Part shown: piece after piece, positions 1-7,463 of the stretch
Layout of the letters: each line of letters opens with the position of its first letter
Position numbering within the stretch: the first letter of the stretch is position 1
From: Brevundimonas variabilis
GTDB lineage: Bacteria; Pseudomonadota; Alphaproteobacteria; Caulobacterales; Caulobacteraceae
DNA length: 64,000 nucleotides
Direction: 5' to 3'
NCBI RefSeq assembly: GCF_014199945.1
Contig: NZ_JACHOR010000004.1
Location: forward strand, 1 to 64,000
Notes under the pieces: generated by a model
What the model saw: only the letters and a program-made list of their open reading frames with translations
What the model was told of the DNA's origin: nothing
The model's database searches: none
Translations under genes and position numbers: made by a program

Positions 1-440
1 TCCTCAAGCGCAAACCCGTCGACCTCATCCTCGTCGACTGCGCCATGCCCGAAATGGACGGTTACGACTTCGTCAAATGGCTCAGACGCGAGATGGACGC
101 CCCGCTGAACACCACCCCGGTCGTTATGCTGACCGGCCATGCGGCTTCGTCCAAGGTGTTCAAGAGCCGGGATTGCGGGGCCAGCTTCGTCGTCACCAAG
201 CCGCTGACGCCGGCCGTCCTGTTGCAGCGCATCCGCTGGCTTGCCCGGGACGAACGCGAGTTCGTCACCTGCGACACCTATGTCGGCCCGGACCGGCGCG
301 TGCGGAATCTGGGGCCGCCCATCAATACGGCAGGTCGGCGCGCGAGCGATCTTTCGGCGCATGTCGGCGAGGCGACCGAGGAGAACATGGACCAGTCGGC
401 CATCGACAATCTGATGAAACCCCGGCGCATCTCCTTGTGA
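1..440 (+). CDS. Response regulator receiver-domain protein (5' end outside window)
   Basis: The reading frame is open from base 3 and stops at 438-440, so the N-terminus lies upstream of the window. The visible part begins with LILVDCAMPEMDGY, the phosphoacceptor strand of a CheY-like receiver domain with the aspartate to be phosphorylated. VVMLTGHA (switch threonine) and VTKPLT (conserved lysine) follow. About 70 residues after the receiver are polar and carry no recognisable output domain, so it may be a single-domain regulator passing signals by protein contact. A chemotaxis receptor gene follows 139 bp downstream, but a functional link is not shown. Confidence 0.85.
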   Translation, partial: LKRKPVDLILVDCAMPEMDGYDFVKWLRREMDAPLNTTPVVMLTGHAASSKVFKSRDCGASFVVTKPLTPAVLLQRIRWLARDEREFVTCDTYVGPDRRVRNLGPPINTAGRRASDLSAHVGEATEENMDQSAIDNLMKPRRISL

Positions 441-511
441 GTCCAGCAGGCCCGCGACCCGCCGGGCCAGTCAGTCGGGACCCGGTCCCAGCCTCTGATC
501 GACGGCCGGGT

Positions 512-533
512 GACTACGTATAAGTCCGTAGTC
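512..533. promoter_or_regulatory. Inverted repeat upstream of the chemoreceptor gene
   Basis: GACTACG at 512-518 is matched by CGTAGTC at 527-533 with an 8-base spacer. It lies 47 bp before the GTG start of the chemoreceptor. The inner TACG...CGTA arrangement resembles targets of NarL/LuxR-type dimers, but no specific regulator can be named. Confidence 0.35.
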
Positions 534-579
534 CTGCGGTTACGCTTGTTTACCATGTTGGCGGCAAGGTTCAGGACCT

Positions 580-2577
580 GTGTCGGAGGGCATCAGGCGT
601 ATTGTCGCCGCGCCCCTCCAAGCCAGGAGCACCTCCTTGCGAACCCTGAGTATCCGCAATCGACTGAATCTCGCCTTTGTGGGCGTTCTGGCCATCTCGG
701 TCGTCGTCGCCGCCGTCGCCGCCGTCCAGGTCCATGCGATCAAGGAAAACCTGCAAGCCGTCAACGAGATCAACTCGGTCAAGCAGCGCTATGCGATCAA
801 TTTCCGCGGCAGCGTCCATGACCGGGCGATCGACGTCCGCGATCTGACGCTGCTGACGGCGCCCGCCGACATCGAACAGACACTGGCGTCCATCGAGACC
901 CTGACCGCGAAATACGCCGAGTCCGCAGGCCCGCTCGATGCCCTGATGACCGGGGCCGAAGTCACGGCAGAAGAGACGGGCATTCTCGACAGCATCAAGC
1001 AGACCGAGACCCGCACGCTGCCGATGGTCGAGCGGATCATTGCCCTGCAGGCCGCCGGTGACATCGACGGTGCCAAGACCCTGCTTCTGACCGAGGCGCG
1101 GCCCGCCTTCGTCGAATGGCTCGCGCGCATCAACCAGTTCATCGATCTGCAGGAAGCCCGCAACAAGGCGATCGGTGCCGAGACGACCGAGGCGGTCAGG
1201 ACCTTTACCCTGCTGATCTTCGGGCTTTGCCTGCTGGGACTGATGCTGGGCGGCGCGATCGCCTACTGGGCGACGCGATCGATCGCCCCGCTGGCACGGT
1301 TGACCCAGATCATGGGCGGAATGGCGCGTGGCGAGTTCGAGGTCGATATTCCATCCCGGGCGCGCCAGGACGAGATCGGTTCGATTGCCAATGCGCTGGA
1401 GGTCCTGCGTCAGGGGGGCGTCGAGAACGAGGCCCTGAAGGCTGCAGCCCTCAATTTCCAGAACGATCTGGATCGGCAGTTGCGCGAGAAACAGGCCGCG
1501 TTCGAGGCCTCGGGCGTCGAGCAGAAAAGGCTGGTCGCAGCGATGGCGCGCGAACTCGACAGGCTTGCGAACGGAGATCTGGGCGCCCGCGTCACGGAAA
1601 ATCTCGCGACGGAGTACAAGCAACTCCAGGACGACTTCAATCGCGCCGTCTCCCAGCTGGACCAGGCCCTGGGCTCCGTGCGGGAAACGACGGGCTCGAT
1701 CCGGAACGGGTCGGAGGAAATCGCGGCCGCGTCCGATGAGCTGGCCAAGCGCACGGAGCAGCAGGCAGCCTCGCTGGAAGAAACCGCTGCGGCGCTCGAA
1801 CAGATTACTGTCACCGTGCGGCGCACAGCCTCGGGTTCCCAACAGGCGGCGCAGGCCGTCGCCTCGGCGCGGGGGGACGCGGAGGCGTCTGGTGACATCG
1901 TTCAGCGCGCGATCGCGGCCATGAGCCAGATCGAGGCATCGTCAACCGAGATCAACCAGATCATTGGCGTCATCGACGAGATCGCCTTCCAGACCAATCT
2001 GCTGGCCCTGAATGCCGGGGTGGAGGCTGCGCGGGCCGGGGATGCGGGCCGTGGCTTCGCCGTTGTCGCCCAGGAAGTGCGTGCCCTCGCCCAGCGATCA
2101 GCCGAGGCGGCCAAGGAGATCAAGGCCCTGATCTCGACCTCCGGACAGCAGGTCAGCCAGGGCGTGTCTCTCGTCGGTGAAACAGGCGAGAGCCTGGCAC
2201 GCATCGTCGGACAGGTGGCTGCCATCGACGGCCTTGTTTCCGAGATCAGTGCGTCGGCCCAGGAACAGGCTTCCAGCCTCGGCCAGGTCAACACCGCCGT
2301 AAGCCAGATGGACCAGATGGTGCAGCAGAACGCCGCCATGGTCGAGGAAGCGACGGCCGCGTCTCACGCGCTGAAGACGGAGTCCGGGGAACTCAACGCC
2401 CTGGTGTCGCGATTCAACATCACCGGATCGCCAACATCATCCTCAAGCCATCCTGTCCACGCCGCTCAGGCCCGGATTGCCGACTTTGCGCGTCCCGCGG
2501 CAAGACCGGTCTCTCGCCCTGCGCCGCGCTCTGTCGGCAATACCGCCGTCAGGGCCGACGAATGGGAGGAGTTCTAG
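580..2577 (+). CDS. Methyl-accepting chemotaxis protein
   Basis: This is a 665-residue transmembrane chemoreceptor. Membrane segments at about 30-50 and 209-230 bracket a periplasmic region of about 158 residues that looks like a four-helix-bundle sensor; its ligand is unknown. A HAMP domain follows at about 231-283 and a second HAMP-like stretch at about 310-365. The signalling hairpin tip is at about 467-517 ([19 protein letters not shown]), the CheA/CheW contact region. The protein ends in DEWEEF, resembling the C-terminal tether pentapeptide that recruits CheR/CheB in some receptors. The start is GTG at 580 with weak AGG-type sites upstream. No che genes are visible nearby. Confidence 0.93.
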   Translation: MSEGIRRIVAAPLQARSTSLRTLSIRNRLNLAFVGVLAISVVVAAVAAVQVHAIKENLQAVNEINSVKQRYAINFRGSVHDRAIDVRDLTLLTAPADIEQTLASIETLTAKYAESAGPLDALMTGAEVTAEETGILDSIKQTETRTLPMVERIIALQAAGDIDGAKTLLLTEARPAFVEWLARINQFIDLQEARNKAIGAETTEAVRTFTLLIFGLCLLGLMLGGAIAYWATRSIAPLARLTQIMGGMARGEFEVDIPSRARQDEIGSIANALEVLRQGGVENEALKAAALNFQNDLDRQLREKQAAFEASGVEQKRLVAAMARELDRLANGDLGARVTENLATEYKQLQDDFNRAVSQLDQALGSVRETTGSIRNGSEEIAAASDELAKRTEQQAASLEETAAALEQITVTVRRTASGSQQAAQAVASARGDAEASGDIVQRAIAAMSQIEASSTEINQIIGVIDEIAFQTNLLALNAGVEAARAGDAGRGFAVVAQEVRALAQRSAEAAKEIKALISTSGQQVSQGVSLVGETGESLARIVGQVAAIDGLVSEISASAQEQASSLGQVNTAVSQMDQMVQQNAAMVEEATAASHALKTESGELNALVSRFNITGSPTSSSSHPVHAAQARIADFARPAARPVSRPAPRSVGNTAVRADEWEEF

Positions 2578-2590
2578 CCGTGCACCGGCT

Positions 2591-2626
2591 CCGGTCCGGC
2601 CTGTGACGCCAGTCCTGCCGGACCGG
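2591..2626 (+). terminator. Stem-loop after the chemoreceptor gene (possible terminator)
   Basis: CCGGTCCGGC at 2591-2600 pairs perfectly with GCCGGACCGG at 2617-2626 around a 16-base loop, 13 bp after the chemoreceptor stop codon. There is no T-run after it, so intrinsic termination is uncertain; it could simply stabilise the 3' end. Confidence 0.35.
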
Positions 2627-2745
2627 ACCCTGTTGCATGGATGCCGGTCTGCGTTTGCAGGTCAGGCGATGGAACGCCTTTTCGCATCAGGTCTTGAAGT
2701 GCCGAGGCCGTCGGAGTAACGCGCCTCGGCCCCTCGAAGCGCTTC

Positions 2746-2985
2746 ATGATCGACCCATTCGTGCCATCCAAGACCGGACAGACCGACGCCTATCCCGTGC
2801 AATGCCGGGCCTGCGGCGACAAGACGGAACTCGTGCTCCGGTGGAACACCGTGGGCGAGGTCCGCAAGGCCTGGGACGGGGTTGGCAAGGCCCGCGTCAA
2901 CCTCCGTCAGCCGCGCATGTCGACGGGGCAGTGCGGCCAGTGCGGATCAAACGATCTCGCGATCGGAGCGGTGAGAATCGCCTAG
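2746..2985 (+). CDS. Small zinc-ribbon-like protein of unknown function
   Basis: This is a 79-residue protein with two CxxC pairs, CRAC near residues 20-23 and CGQC near 63-66. They sit either side of a basic/aromatic central stretch, the layout of a zinc ribbon. No signal peptide or membrane segment is seen. A strong ribosome-binding site is not obvious before ATG 2746, so the start is moderately certain. I do not recognise the family. Another CxxC-containing small protein is encoded nearby on the other strand (3119-3373). Confidence 0.6.
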   Translation: MIDPFVPSKTGQTDAYPVQCRACGDKTELVLRWNTVGEVRKAWDGVGKARVNLRQPRMSTGQCGQCGSNDLAIGAVRIA

Positions 2986-3118
2986 GTTGACGGGCACCGG
3001 CGATCCGCCCCCGGCTCTCTGTACCGAGCGGCGGGTTCATCCTCCCCTCGAAACCCCGAGGCTCAACGCCGGTCAACAGCCATGACTGGCCTGGCCCTGC
3101 GAGGGGCTGCACCGGCCG

Positions 3119-3373
3119 TCAGGATGACGGTGGCCATTTCCAGACCGTGCGGATCCGACCGCTTGTGTAGGACAGGATCACGATCGTCGGCTGACGCTTT
3201 CCGCACTGCTGGCACACCATGCGCGGCTGGATCCGGCGAAGCGGGGTCCGCTTCATTTCTGCAGACCAGAGACCCCAGCAAGGGGCCGCCCGGTGTCCAC
3301 ACAGGCATGAGAGTTCGATCTGGTCGCAACTCAGCTTGTCGGTGACGGTGCAGTCGTCGCCATAGGACGGCAT
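3119..3373 (-). CDS. Small cysteine-rich protein, second gene of a LexA-box operon
   Basis: This is an 84-residue protein with an SCLCGH motif in the first third and MVCQQCGK further on, suggesting a bound metal ion. It has no membrane segment. Its ATG (3371-3373) lies only 3 bp after the stop codon of the 59-residue gene upstream, so the two are probably one transcript. The putative LexA box at 3608-3622 would control both. Family and function are unknown; a nucleic-acid-binding role is only a guess from the cysteine pattern. Confidence 0.6.
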   Translation of the reverse strand: MPSYGDDCTVTDKLSCDQIELSCLCGHRAAPCWGLWSAEMKRTPLRRIQPRMVCQQCGKRQPTIVILSYTSGRIRTVWKWPPSS

Positions 3374-3376
3374 CGT

Positions 3377-3556
3377 TCACGACCGTTTGCCTGCGGCACG
3401 GGACATGCCGGCGCAGAGGCTGGCGATGAAGGCCCGGTGCGCCTCCGGCGAGGCGATGATCTGGCGGGCCTGGTCGTCTGTCAGGCGGGCACTGGCGAGC
3501 CTTGCCGTCAAGCCGCTCAGGTCGGCGCCAAGGGGGGATGTGGGGGCCTGTTGCAT
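3377..3556 (-). CDS. 59-residue protein of unknown function, first gene of a LexA-box operon
   Basis: The start is ATG at 3554-3556, preceded by GGAG at 7-base spacing; the frame stays open further upstream, but that extension would run through the promoter. The product is 59 residues, soluble and helix-prone, with the segment LTDDQARQIIASPEAHRAF in its second half. No known domain is recognised. A perfect GAAC-N7-GAAC element lies 52-66 bp upstream of the start, the usual place for a LexA operator in alphaproteobacteria. Unlike the Caulobacter SOS division inhibitors SidA and DidA, it has no hydrophobic membrane helix. Confidence 0.6.
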   Translation of the reverse strand: MQQAPTSPLGADLSGLTARLASARLTDDQARQIIASPEAHRAFIASLCAGMSRAAGKRS

Positions 3557-3607
3557 GGAGGGTCTCCGTTCGGGGCGCCGACCCCGGAAACACCCTAGTC
3601 GAAAATA

Positions 3608-3622
3608 GAACAAAGAAAGAAC
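3608..3622. promoter_or_regulatory. LexA (SOS) box between two small genes
   Basis: The element reads GAAC-AAAGAAA-GAAC, a perfect match to the alphaproteobacterial LexA operator GTTC-N7-GTTC read on the other strand. It is 52 bp upstream of the minus-strand 59-residue gene and 97 bp upstream of the plus-strand 50-residue gene. The minus-strand operon is the more likely target by distance. Confidence 0.8.
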
Positions 3623-3718
3623 ATATGCCCTGTGGTTTGCTGTGGAAACCGTGGAGAACTTCACGATTCCGGGCGAACAGCTGCAACCGGATTGTCGAGC
3701 CTTCCGTATCCTGCTGAC

Positions 3719-3871
3719 ATGACGACACCTACCCACGAAGACATCGAACTCGACCAGCAGTGGCGTGAGGTTTTCGGCCAACCCCTTCCGATGCTTGGGG
3801 CCTCTGGCATCGCCCGCATGGTCCTTCAGCAGTACCGGGATCAGATCGTCGAGAGCGCCGACGCCCGATAG
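3719..3871 (+). CDS. Small acidic protein of unknown function (50 residues)
   Basis: The chosen start is ATG 3719. The frame is open further upstream, but that part would run through the LexA-box promoter region. The 50-residue product is acidic with amphipathic helices (DIELDQQWREVFGQPLP, then RMVLQQYRDQIVES). It resembles small orphan proteins common in Caulobacterales, without an assigned function. It is divergent from the SOS-box operon and could share that control region. Confidence 0.5.
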   Translation: MTTPTHEDIELDQQWREVFGQPLPMLGASGIARMVLQQYRDQIVESADAR

Positions 3872-4131
3872 GATGGATCATTGCGGACCAGGTCCACACA
3901 GTCGGGACCGGGTGGTATTTCCGTGTAAGGATCTCGCCCTGGAACCCATCGGCGTCTTGCGCGATCCTTGCGTCCTGGCCTCGATTTGCGCCGGTGACGG
4001 TTCGCCCTTAAGGCGAACACTGATACATTGTGTCCATATGACAACGATATAAAATACTCATTATTGAGGACGAGCTTTTCCCTAATAACTGGTTGATAGC
4101 GCGTCTAGTGAAGCAGTCAGGGTTGCGGACA
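3872..4131. other. 260-bp intergenic region upstream of the LuxR-type gene
   Basis: No convincing gene is seen here. The last 100 bases are AT-richer than the surroundings, with a stretch around 4045-4090 of promoter-like character. No clear inverted repeat or terminator was found. Confidence 0.5.
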
Positions 4132-4716
4132 ATGTACGAAGCGCCGATGCCCGGGACCCTGCAGACGACACCGGCTGAGCTGGCAATCGTCTGTATCGAG
4201 TCATGGCCGCATGCCACGCTTTTTCTGGAATCCGCAGAGCCAGCCGTGTTCTGGATGAATCCCGCTGCTGAGAAATGCCTGCGGGATTGGGGGGCGACGC
4301 TCGCGGGGCGCCGGATTCAGCTGGCCCAGAGGGAGCGCCAGAAGGCGTTCGAGGACTTCCTTTCGAGAGCGACGTCGGAGGTCTCGTCCTGGGTGATGGA
4401 CCTGTCCGGAGATGGGCGGGCGCTGGTGTTCCGGTGTCGCCTGATCGGCGAGACGGGGTTCCGCCTGCTGACGGTCTTCCATCCCGAAAACCCTCCCACC
4501 TCGGTGCCGGATGTCGGGGCCCTGTTCGGGCTCACGCCTTCCGAGACCCGCATTCTCGAGGGCATCGTCGACGGCCGGCGTGCGGACGATCTGGCCGAGT
4601 CTCTGGGTGTCAGCATCGAGACCGTCCGGACTCACATCCGGCGGTTCTACAACAAGCTGGGCGTCAACAGCCGCGAGCAGATGATCGCCAAGGTCAGCGC
4701 CTATCGCGTTCCCTGA
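4132..4716 (+). CDS. LuxR-family transcriptional regulator
   Basis: This is a 194-residue regulator if started at ATG 4132; an upstream in-frame TTG at 4093 would add 13 residues. The C-terminal 65 residues form a GerE/LuxR helix-turn-helix (LTPSETRILEGIVDG, then SIETVRTHIRRFYNKLGV). The N-terminal 120 residues look like a PAS-like or orphan sensory fold (AVFWMNPAAEKCL resembles the PAS 'N-x-A' region). There is no receiver aspartate, so it is not a classical two-component regulator. Signal and targets are unknown. The upstream region is AT-rich; transcription looks monocistronic. Confidence 0.85.
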   Translation: MYEAPMPGTLQTTPAELAIVCIESWPHATLFLESAEPAVFWMNPAAEKCLRDWGATLAGRRIQLAQRERQKAFEDFLSRATSEVSSWVMDLSGDGRALVFRCRLIGETGFRLLTVFHPENPPTSVPDVGALFGLTPSETRILEGIVDGRRADDLAESLGVSIETVRTHIRRFYNKLGVNSREQMIAKVSAYRVP

Positions 4717-4734
4717 TCCTGATGTCCTGACCCT

Positions 4735-4983
4735 TTACGGGCGCGAGGCATCATCCGAGATCGACAGCTCGGCCCTGAGAATGAAACGGTTCTGATGGTC
4801 GAACACTTCTGCCACGGAACAGTCCCCTGGCCGTGGGCGCGTCTCGACCACGGCGTCCGAAAGACAGGCGACGGCGCGGGTGGCGATCGTATCCGGCGTC
4901 GCCGTCACGCCAACGGTGTCGATCCAGCGCTGGCCGTTCTTGACGATGTCGATGCGATAGACGGTGGAAACGTTGCCAGGCAC
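4735..4983 (-). CDS. Hypothetical small protein, uncertain start
   Basis: The convincing part is the C-terminal 80 residues (VYRIDIVKNGQRWIDTV and then AEVFDHQNRFILRAEL). These alternate in a beta-alpha-beta way that resembles small DUF6894-like proteins. The frame stays open to 5184, but the extra 67 residues are Arg/His-rich and unlike protein. A GTG at 4981-4983 gives an 82-residue product, without a strong ribosome-binding site. It is convergent with the LuxR-type gene, 18 bp away, and divergent from the imu operon. Confidence 0.5.
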   Translation of the reverse strand: MPGNVSTVYRIDIVKNGQRWIDTVGVTATPDTIATRAVACLSDAVVETRPRPGDCSVAEVFDHQNRFILRAELSISDDASRP

Positions 4984-5201
4984 CTGATGGGTCCGCTCGA
5001 AGCTATGATTTCGCGATATGGAACCTGCAACCTTTGCGGTCAATGAACGTCGATATCTAACGCGGCGTTTGCCGTGATTGTGATCGCGCCGTCGTGCCGG
5101 CTGATCCCCATGGTCCGACGATCCGAAATGAATCGCGGATGGTCTGCCGCACCATGATCGTGAGCTCTTGACTCTAAGCCCCAAGAGAGAGGCATATATG
5201 A

Positions 5202-5216
5202 GAACATAACAGGAAC
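5202..5216. promoter_or_regulatory. LexA (SOS) box of the imuA-imuB-dnaE2 operon
   Basis: The element reads GAAC-ATAACAG-GAAC, a perfect GAAC-N7-GAAC, ending 5 bp before the GTG start of imuA. It overlaps the AGGA that would serve as ribosome-binding site. LexA control of this cassette is established in Caulobacter and other alphaproteobacteria. Confidence 0.9.
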
Positions 5217-5221
5217 AAATA

Positions 5222-6016
5222 GTGCCTTCGACGTATCAGATCGCGCAGCTCAAGACCCGCCTGGCCAGCCTTTCCCGTCACGATACGGGCGGCGAGCCGG
5301 AAAGGTTTCTGCTCGGGATCGACCGTGTCGATGCGTATCTGGACCCCGGACCTTGCCTCTTTTGCCTGCACGACATTCATGCCCGGACCGCCGCCGATGC
5401 CGTGGCCGCCAATGCCTTTGCGCTGGGGCTGGCGACGCGCGCGACGCGGGAGCGACCCATGGTCTGGGTCTTCCAGAACCTGGCCGGACAGGAGGCCGGG
5501 GGGCTGAATGGCTCGGGGCTGCACGAATGGGGGGTCTCGCCCGACCGGGTCCTGATCGTGCGGGTCCGCGATGCTACGGCCCTGCTGGCGGCGGGCGAGG
5601 AGGCCCTGAAGAGCGGGGCGGTCGGCTCGGTGCTGATGAGTGGCTGGGGCGAGGCCAGGGCCATGAGCCTGACGGCCAGCCGGCGTCTGGCCCTGGCTGC
5701 CCGGGCCGGCAGCAGCACGGCCTTCGTCGTGCGGGCAGCATCCATGTCGGCCCCCAGTGCGGCCGAAACCCGCTGGTCGGTGGGCTCGGCCCTGTCGACC
5801 GGGCTGGAGGCCGGAGTGCCGGGGCGACCCGCCTTCGTCGCGGCCCTGACCCGCAGCCGTCAGGGGGCGGCCCCCGCCCAATGGACGCTGGAGTGGGATC
5901 GTGAGCGCCGCGCCTTCTGCGAGCCCGCGCCGGTATCTGGCCGTCGACTTTCCGTTCCTGTCCCCGGATCGGCTGCGGCGCGAGGCCCTGCGGCAGGGCT
6001 CCGCCGAACCGGATGA
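5222..6016 (+). CDS. imuA: ImuA, SOS mutasome RecA-like protein
   Basis: This is a 264-residue protein of the ImuA/SulA-like RecA-fold family. It supports error-prone lesion bypass together with ImuB and DnaE2. It has a short helical N-terminus and a RecA-like core (LHDIHARTAADAVAANAFALG, RERPMVWVFQNL, LMSGWGEA). It has no classical Walker A motif, as expected for the family. It starts with GTG just after the LexA box. Its last 38 codons overlap the start of imuB in another frame by 116 bp. It is the first gene of a three-gene damage-inducible operon. Confidence 0.9.
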   Translation: MPSTYQIAQLKTRLASLSRHDTGGEPERFLLGIDRVDAYLDPGPCLFCLHDIHARTAADAVAANAFALGLATRATRERPMVWVFQNLAGQEAGGLNGSGLHEWGVSPDRVLIVRVRDATALLAAGEEALKSGAVGSVLMSGWGEARAMSLTASRRLALAARAGSSTAFVVRAASMSAPSAAETRWSVGSALSTGLEAGVPGRPAFVAALTRSRQGAAPAQWTLEWDRERRAFCEPAPVSGRRLSVPVPGSAAARGPAAGLRRTG

Positions 6017-7463
6017 GGATGCGGTCGTGCTGGTCGAGAAGATCCGGGGGGCCTTGCGGCTTGCGGCGCTGAGCCCGGAGGCCTGTGCGCTGGGCCTGAC
6101 ACGCGGCATGACCCTGGCCGATGCCCGGGCCCGGACCCCCGCCCTGAGCGTTGTCGTGCATCAGCCCGATGCCGATGCCGCCCTGTTGCGGCAGGTGCTG
6201 GACGATTTCGGCCGGTTCACCCCGATGGCGGCCCTGGACGGGGATGCCGGCCTGATTCTGGATGTCACCGGCTGCACCCATCTGTTCAGCGACGAGGCGG
6301 GGCTGGTCCGGGCGGTGGAGAGGCGCGCCGGTCGTATCGGCCTGGCTGTCCGCACCGCGCTGGCAGGAACGCCCGAGGCTGCGCGGGCCTTGGCCCGGTT
6401 CGGGCGGAGCGGGCAGGTTTATCAGCCCGGTCAGGATCGCGACGCGGCGCGCACCCTGCCGATCTCGGCCATGGAGCTGGGGGAAAAGGATCAGCAGGCC
6501 CTGACGCGGGCCGGGCTGCGGACGCTGGGGGATCTGGAAGACCGTCCGACCGCAGCCCTGGCGGCCCGGTTCGGGAGCGACCTGCCCGTGCGGCTGGGGC
6601 GTATTCTGGGGCGGGAGGATGTGCGGATCACCCCGCTGCGGCCGCCACCCCCCTGTGTCGTCGATCGCATCCTGTTCGAGCCCATCACCGAGACGACCCA
6701 TGTCGAGGCGGTGATCGGCGATCTGCTGGCCGAGGCCGCGGTGTGGCTGGAGCAGCGCAGCCTGGGCGGGCGTGCGTTCGAGGTAGCCTTCTTCCGTCTG
6801 GACGGGGCGACCCGGCGGATCACGGTCCGGACCGGCCGGGCGACGCGGGATGCCCCCGGCGTGATGCGGCTGTTCCGCGAGCGGCTGGCCGCCCTGGCCA
6901 GTCCGCTGGACCCCGGGTTCGGCTTTGACCAGTTGCGGCTGTCGGTCCCCGTGACCCAGACCCTGATGGCGGCCCAGCCCGGCTTCGAGGCCCCGTCCAC
7001 GGCCACGCGGGATCTGGACGGGCTGATCGACCGGCTGACCGCCCGTCTGGGCCCCGAGGCCGTGTGCCGGTTCGAGGCGGTGGAGTCGCATCTGCCTGAG
7101 CGCGCGGCGCGTCTGGTCTGGGCCGGGAGGCGCGAGAGCGGCACGCCCTGGCCTGCGCGCGATCCGGAGTCCCCGCCGCTTCGCCCGTTCCAGATGTTCG
7201 ATCCGCCCCAGCCGATCGAGACCGTGTCCCTGGCCCCCGATGGCCCGCCCGCCCGGTTCCGCTGGCGGCGGGTCACCCATGACGTCGCGCGCGCCGAGGG
7301 TCCGGAGCGGATCGGCGGGGAATGGTGGCGACGCCCAAACCATCGCACCCGTGACTACTACCGGGTCGAGGACCGGGACGGTCGTCGCTTCTGGCTGTTC
7401 CGGGCCGGTTTCTATGGCGATGACCCGGAGCCGCGCTGGTATATCCACGGCCTGTTCGCATGA
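5901..7463 (+). CDS. imuB: ImuB, Y-family polymerase homologue (mutasome adaptor)
   Basis: This is a 520-residue Y-family-like protein that in characterised systems has lost catalytic residues and acts as hub between the beta clamp, ImuA and DnaE2. The fold starts at once (RRYLAVDFPFL, residues 10-20), so the GTG at 5901 must be about right despite the long overlap with imuA. A helix-hairpin-like region (ALTRAGLRTLGDLEDRP) lies near 200. QLRLSV around 345-350 is a candidate clamp-binding peptide (inference). The conserved end DPEPRWYIHGLFA is present. The stop overlaps the dnaE2 start as ATGA. Confidence 0.92.
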   Translation: MSAAPSASPRRYLAVDFPFLSPDRLRREALRQGSAEPDEDAVVLVEKIRGALRLAALSPEACALGLTRGMTLADARARTPALSVVVHQPDADAALLRQVLDDFGRFTPMAALDGDAGLILDVTGCTHLFSDEAGLVRAVERRAGRIGLAVRTALAGTPEAARALARFGRSGQVYQPGQDRDAARTLPISAMELGEKDQQALTRAGLRTLGDLEDRPTAALAARFGSDLPVRLGRILGREDVRITPLRPPPPCVVDRILFEPITETTHVEAVIGDLLAEAAVWLEQRSLGGRAFEVAFFRLDGATRRITVRTGRATRDAPGVMRLFRERLAALASPLDPGFGFDQLRLSVPVTQTLMAAQPGFEAPSTATRDLDGLIDRLTARLGPEAVCRFEAVESHLPERAARLVWAGRRESGTPWPARDPESPPLRPFQMFDPPQPIETVSLAPDGPPARFRWRRVTHDVARAEGPERIGGEWWRRPNHRTRDYYRVEDRDGRRFWLFRAGFYGDDPEPRWYIHGLFA

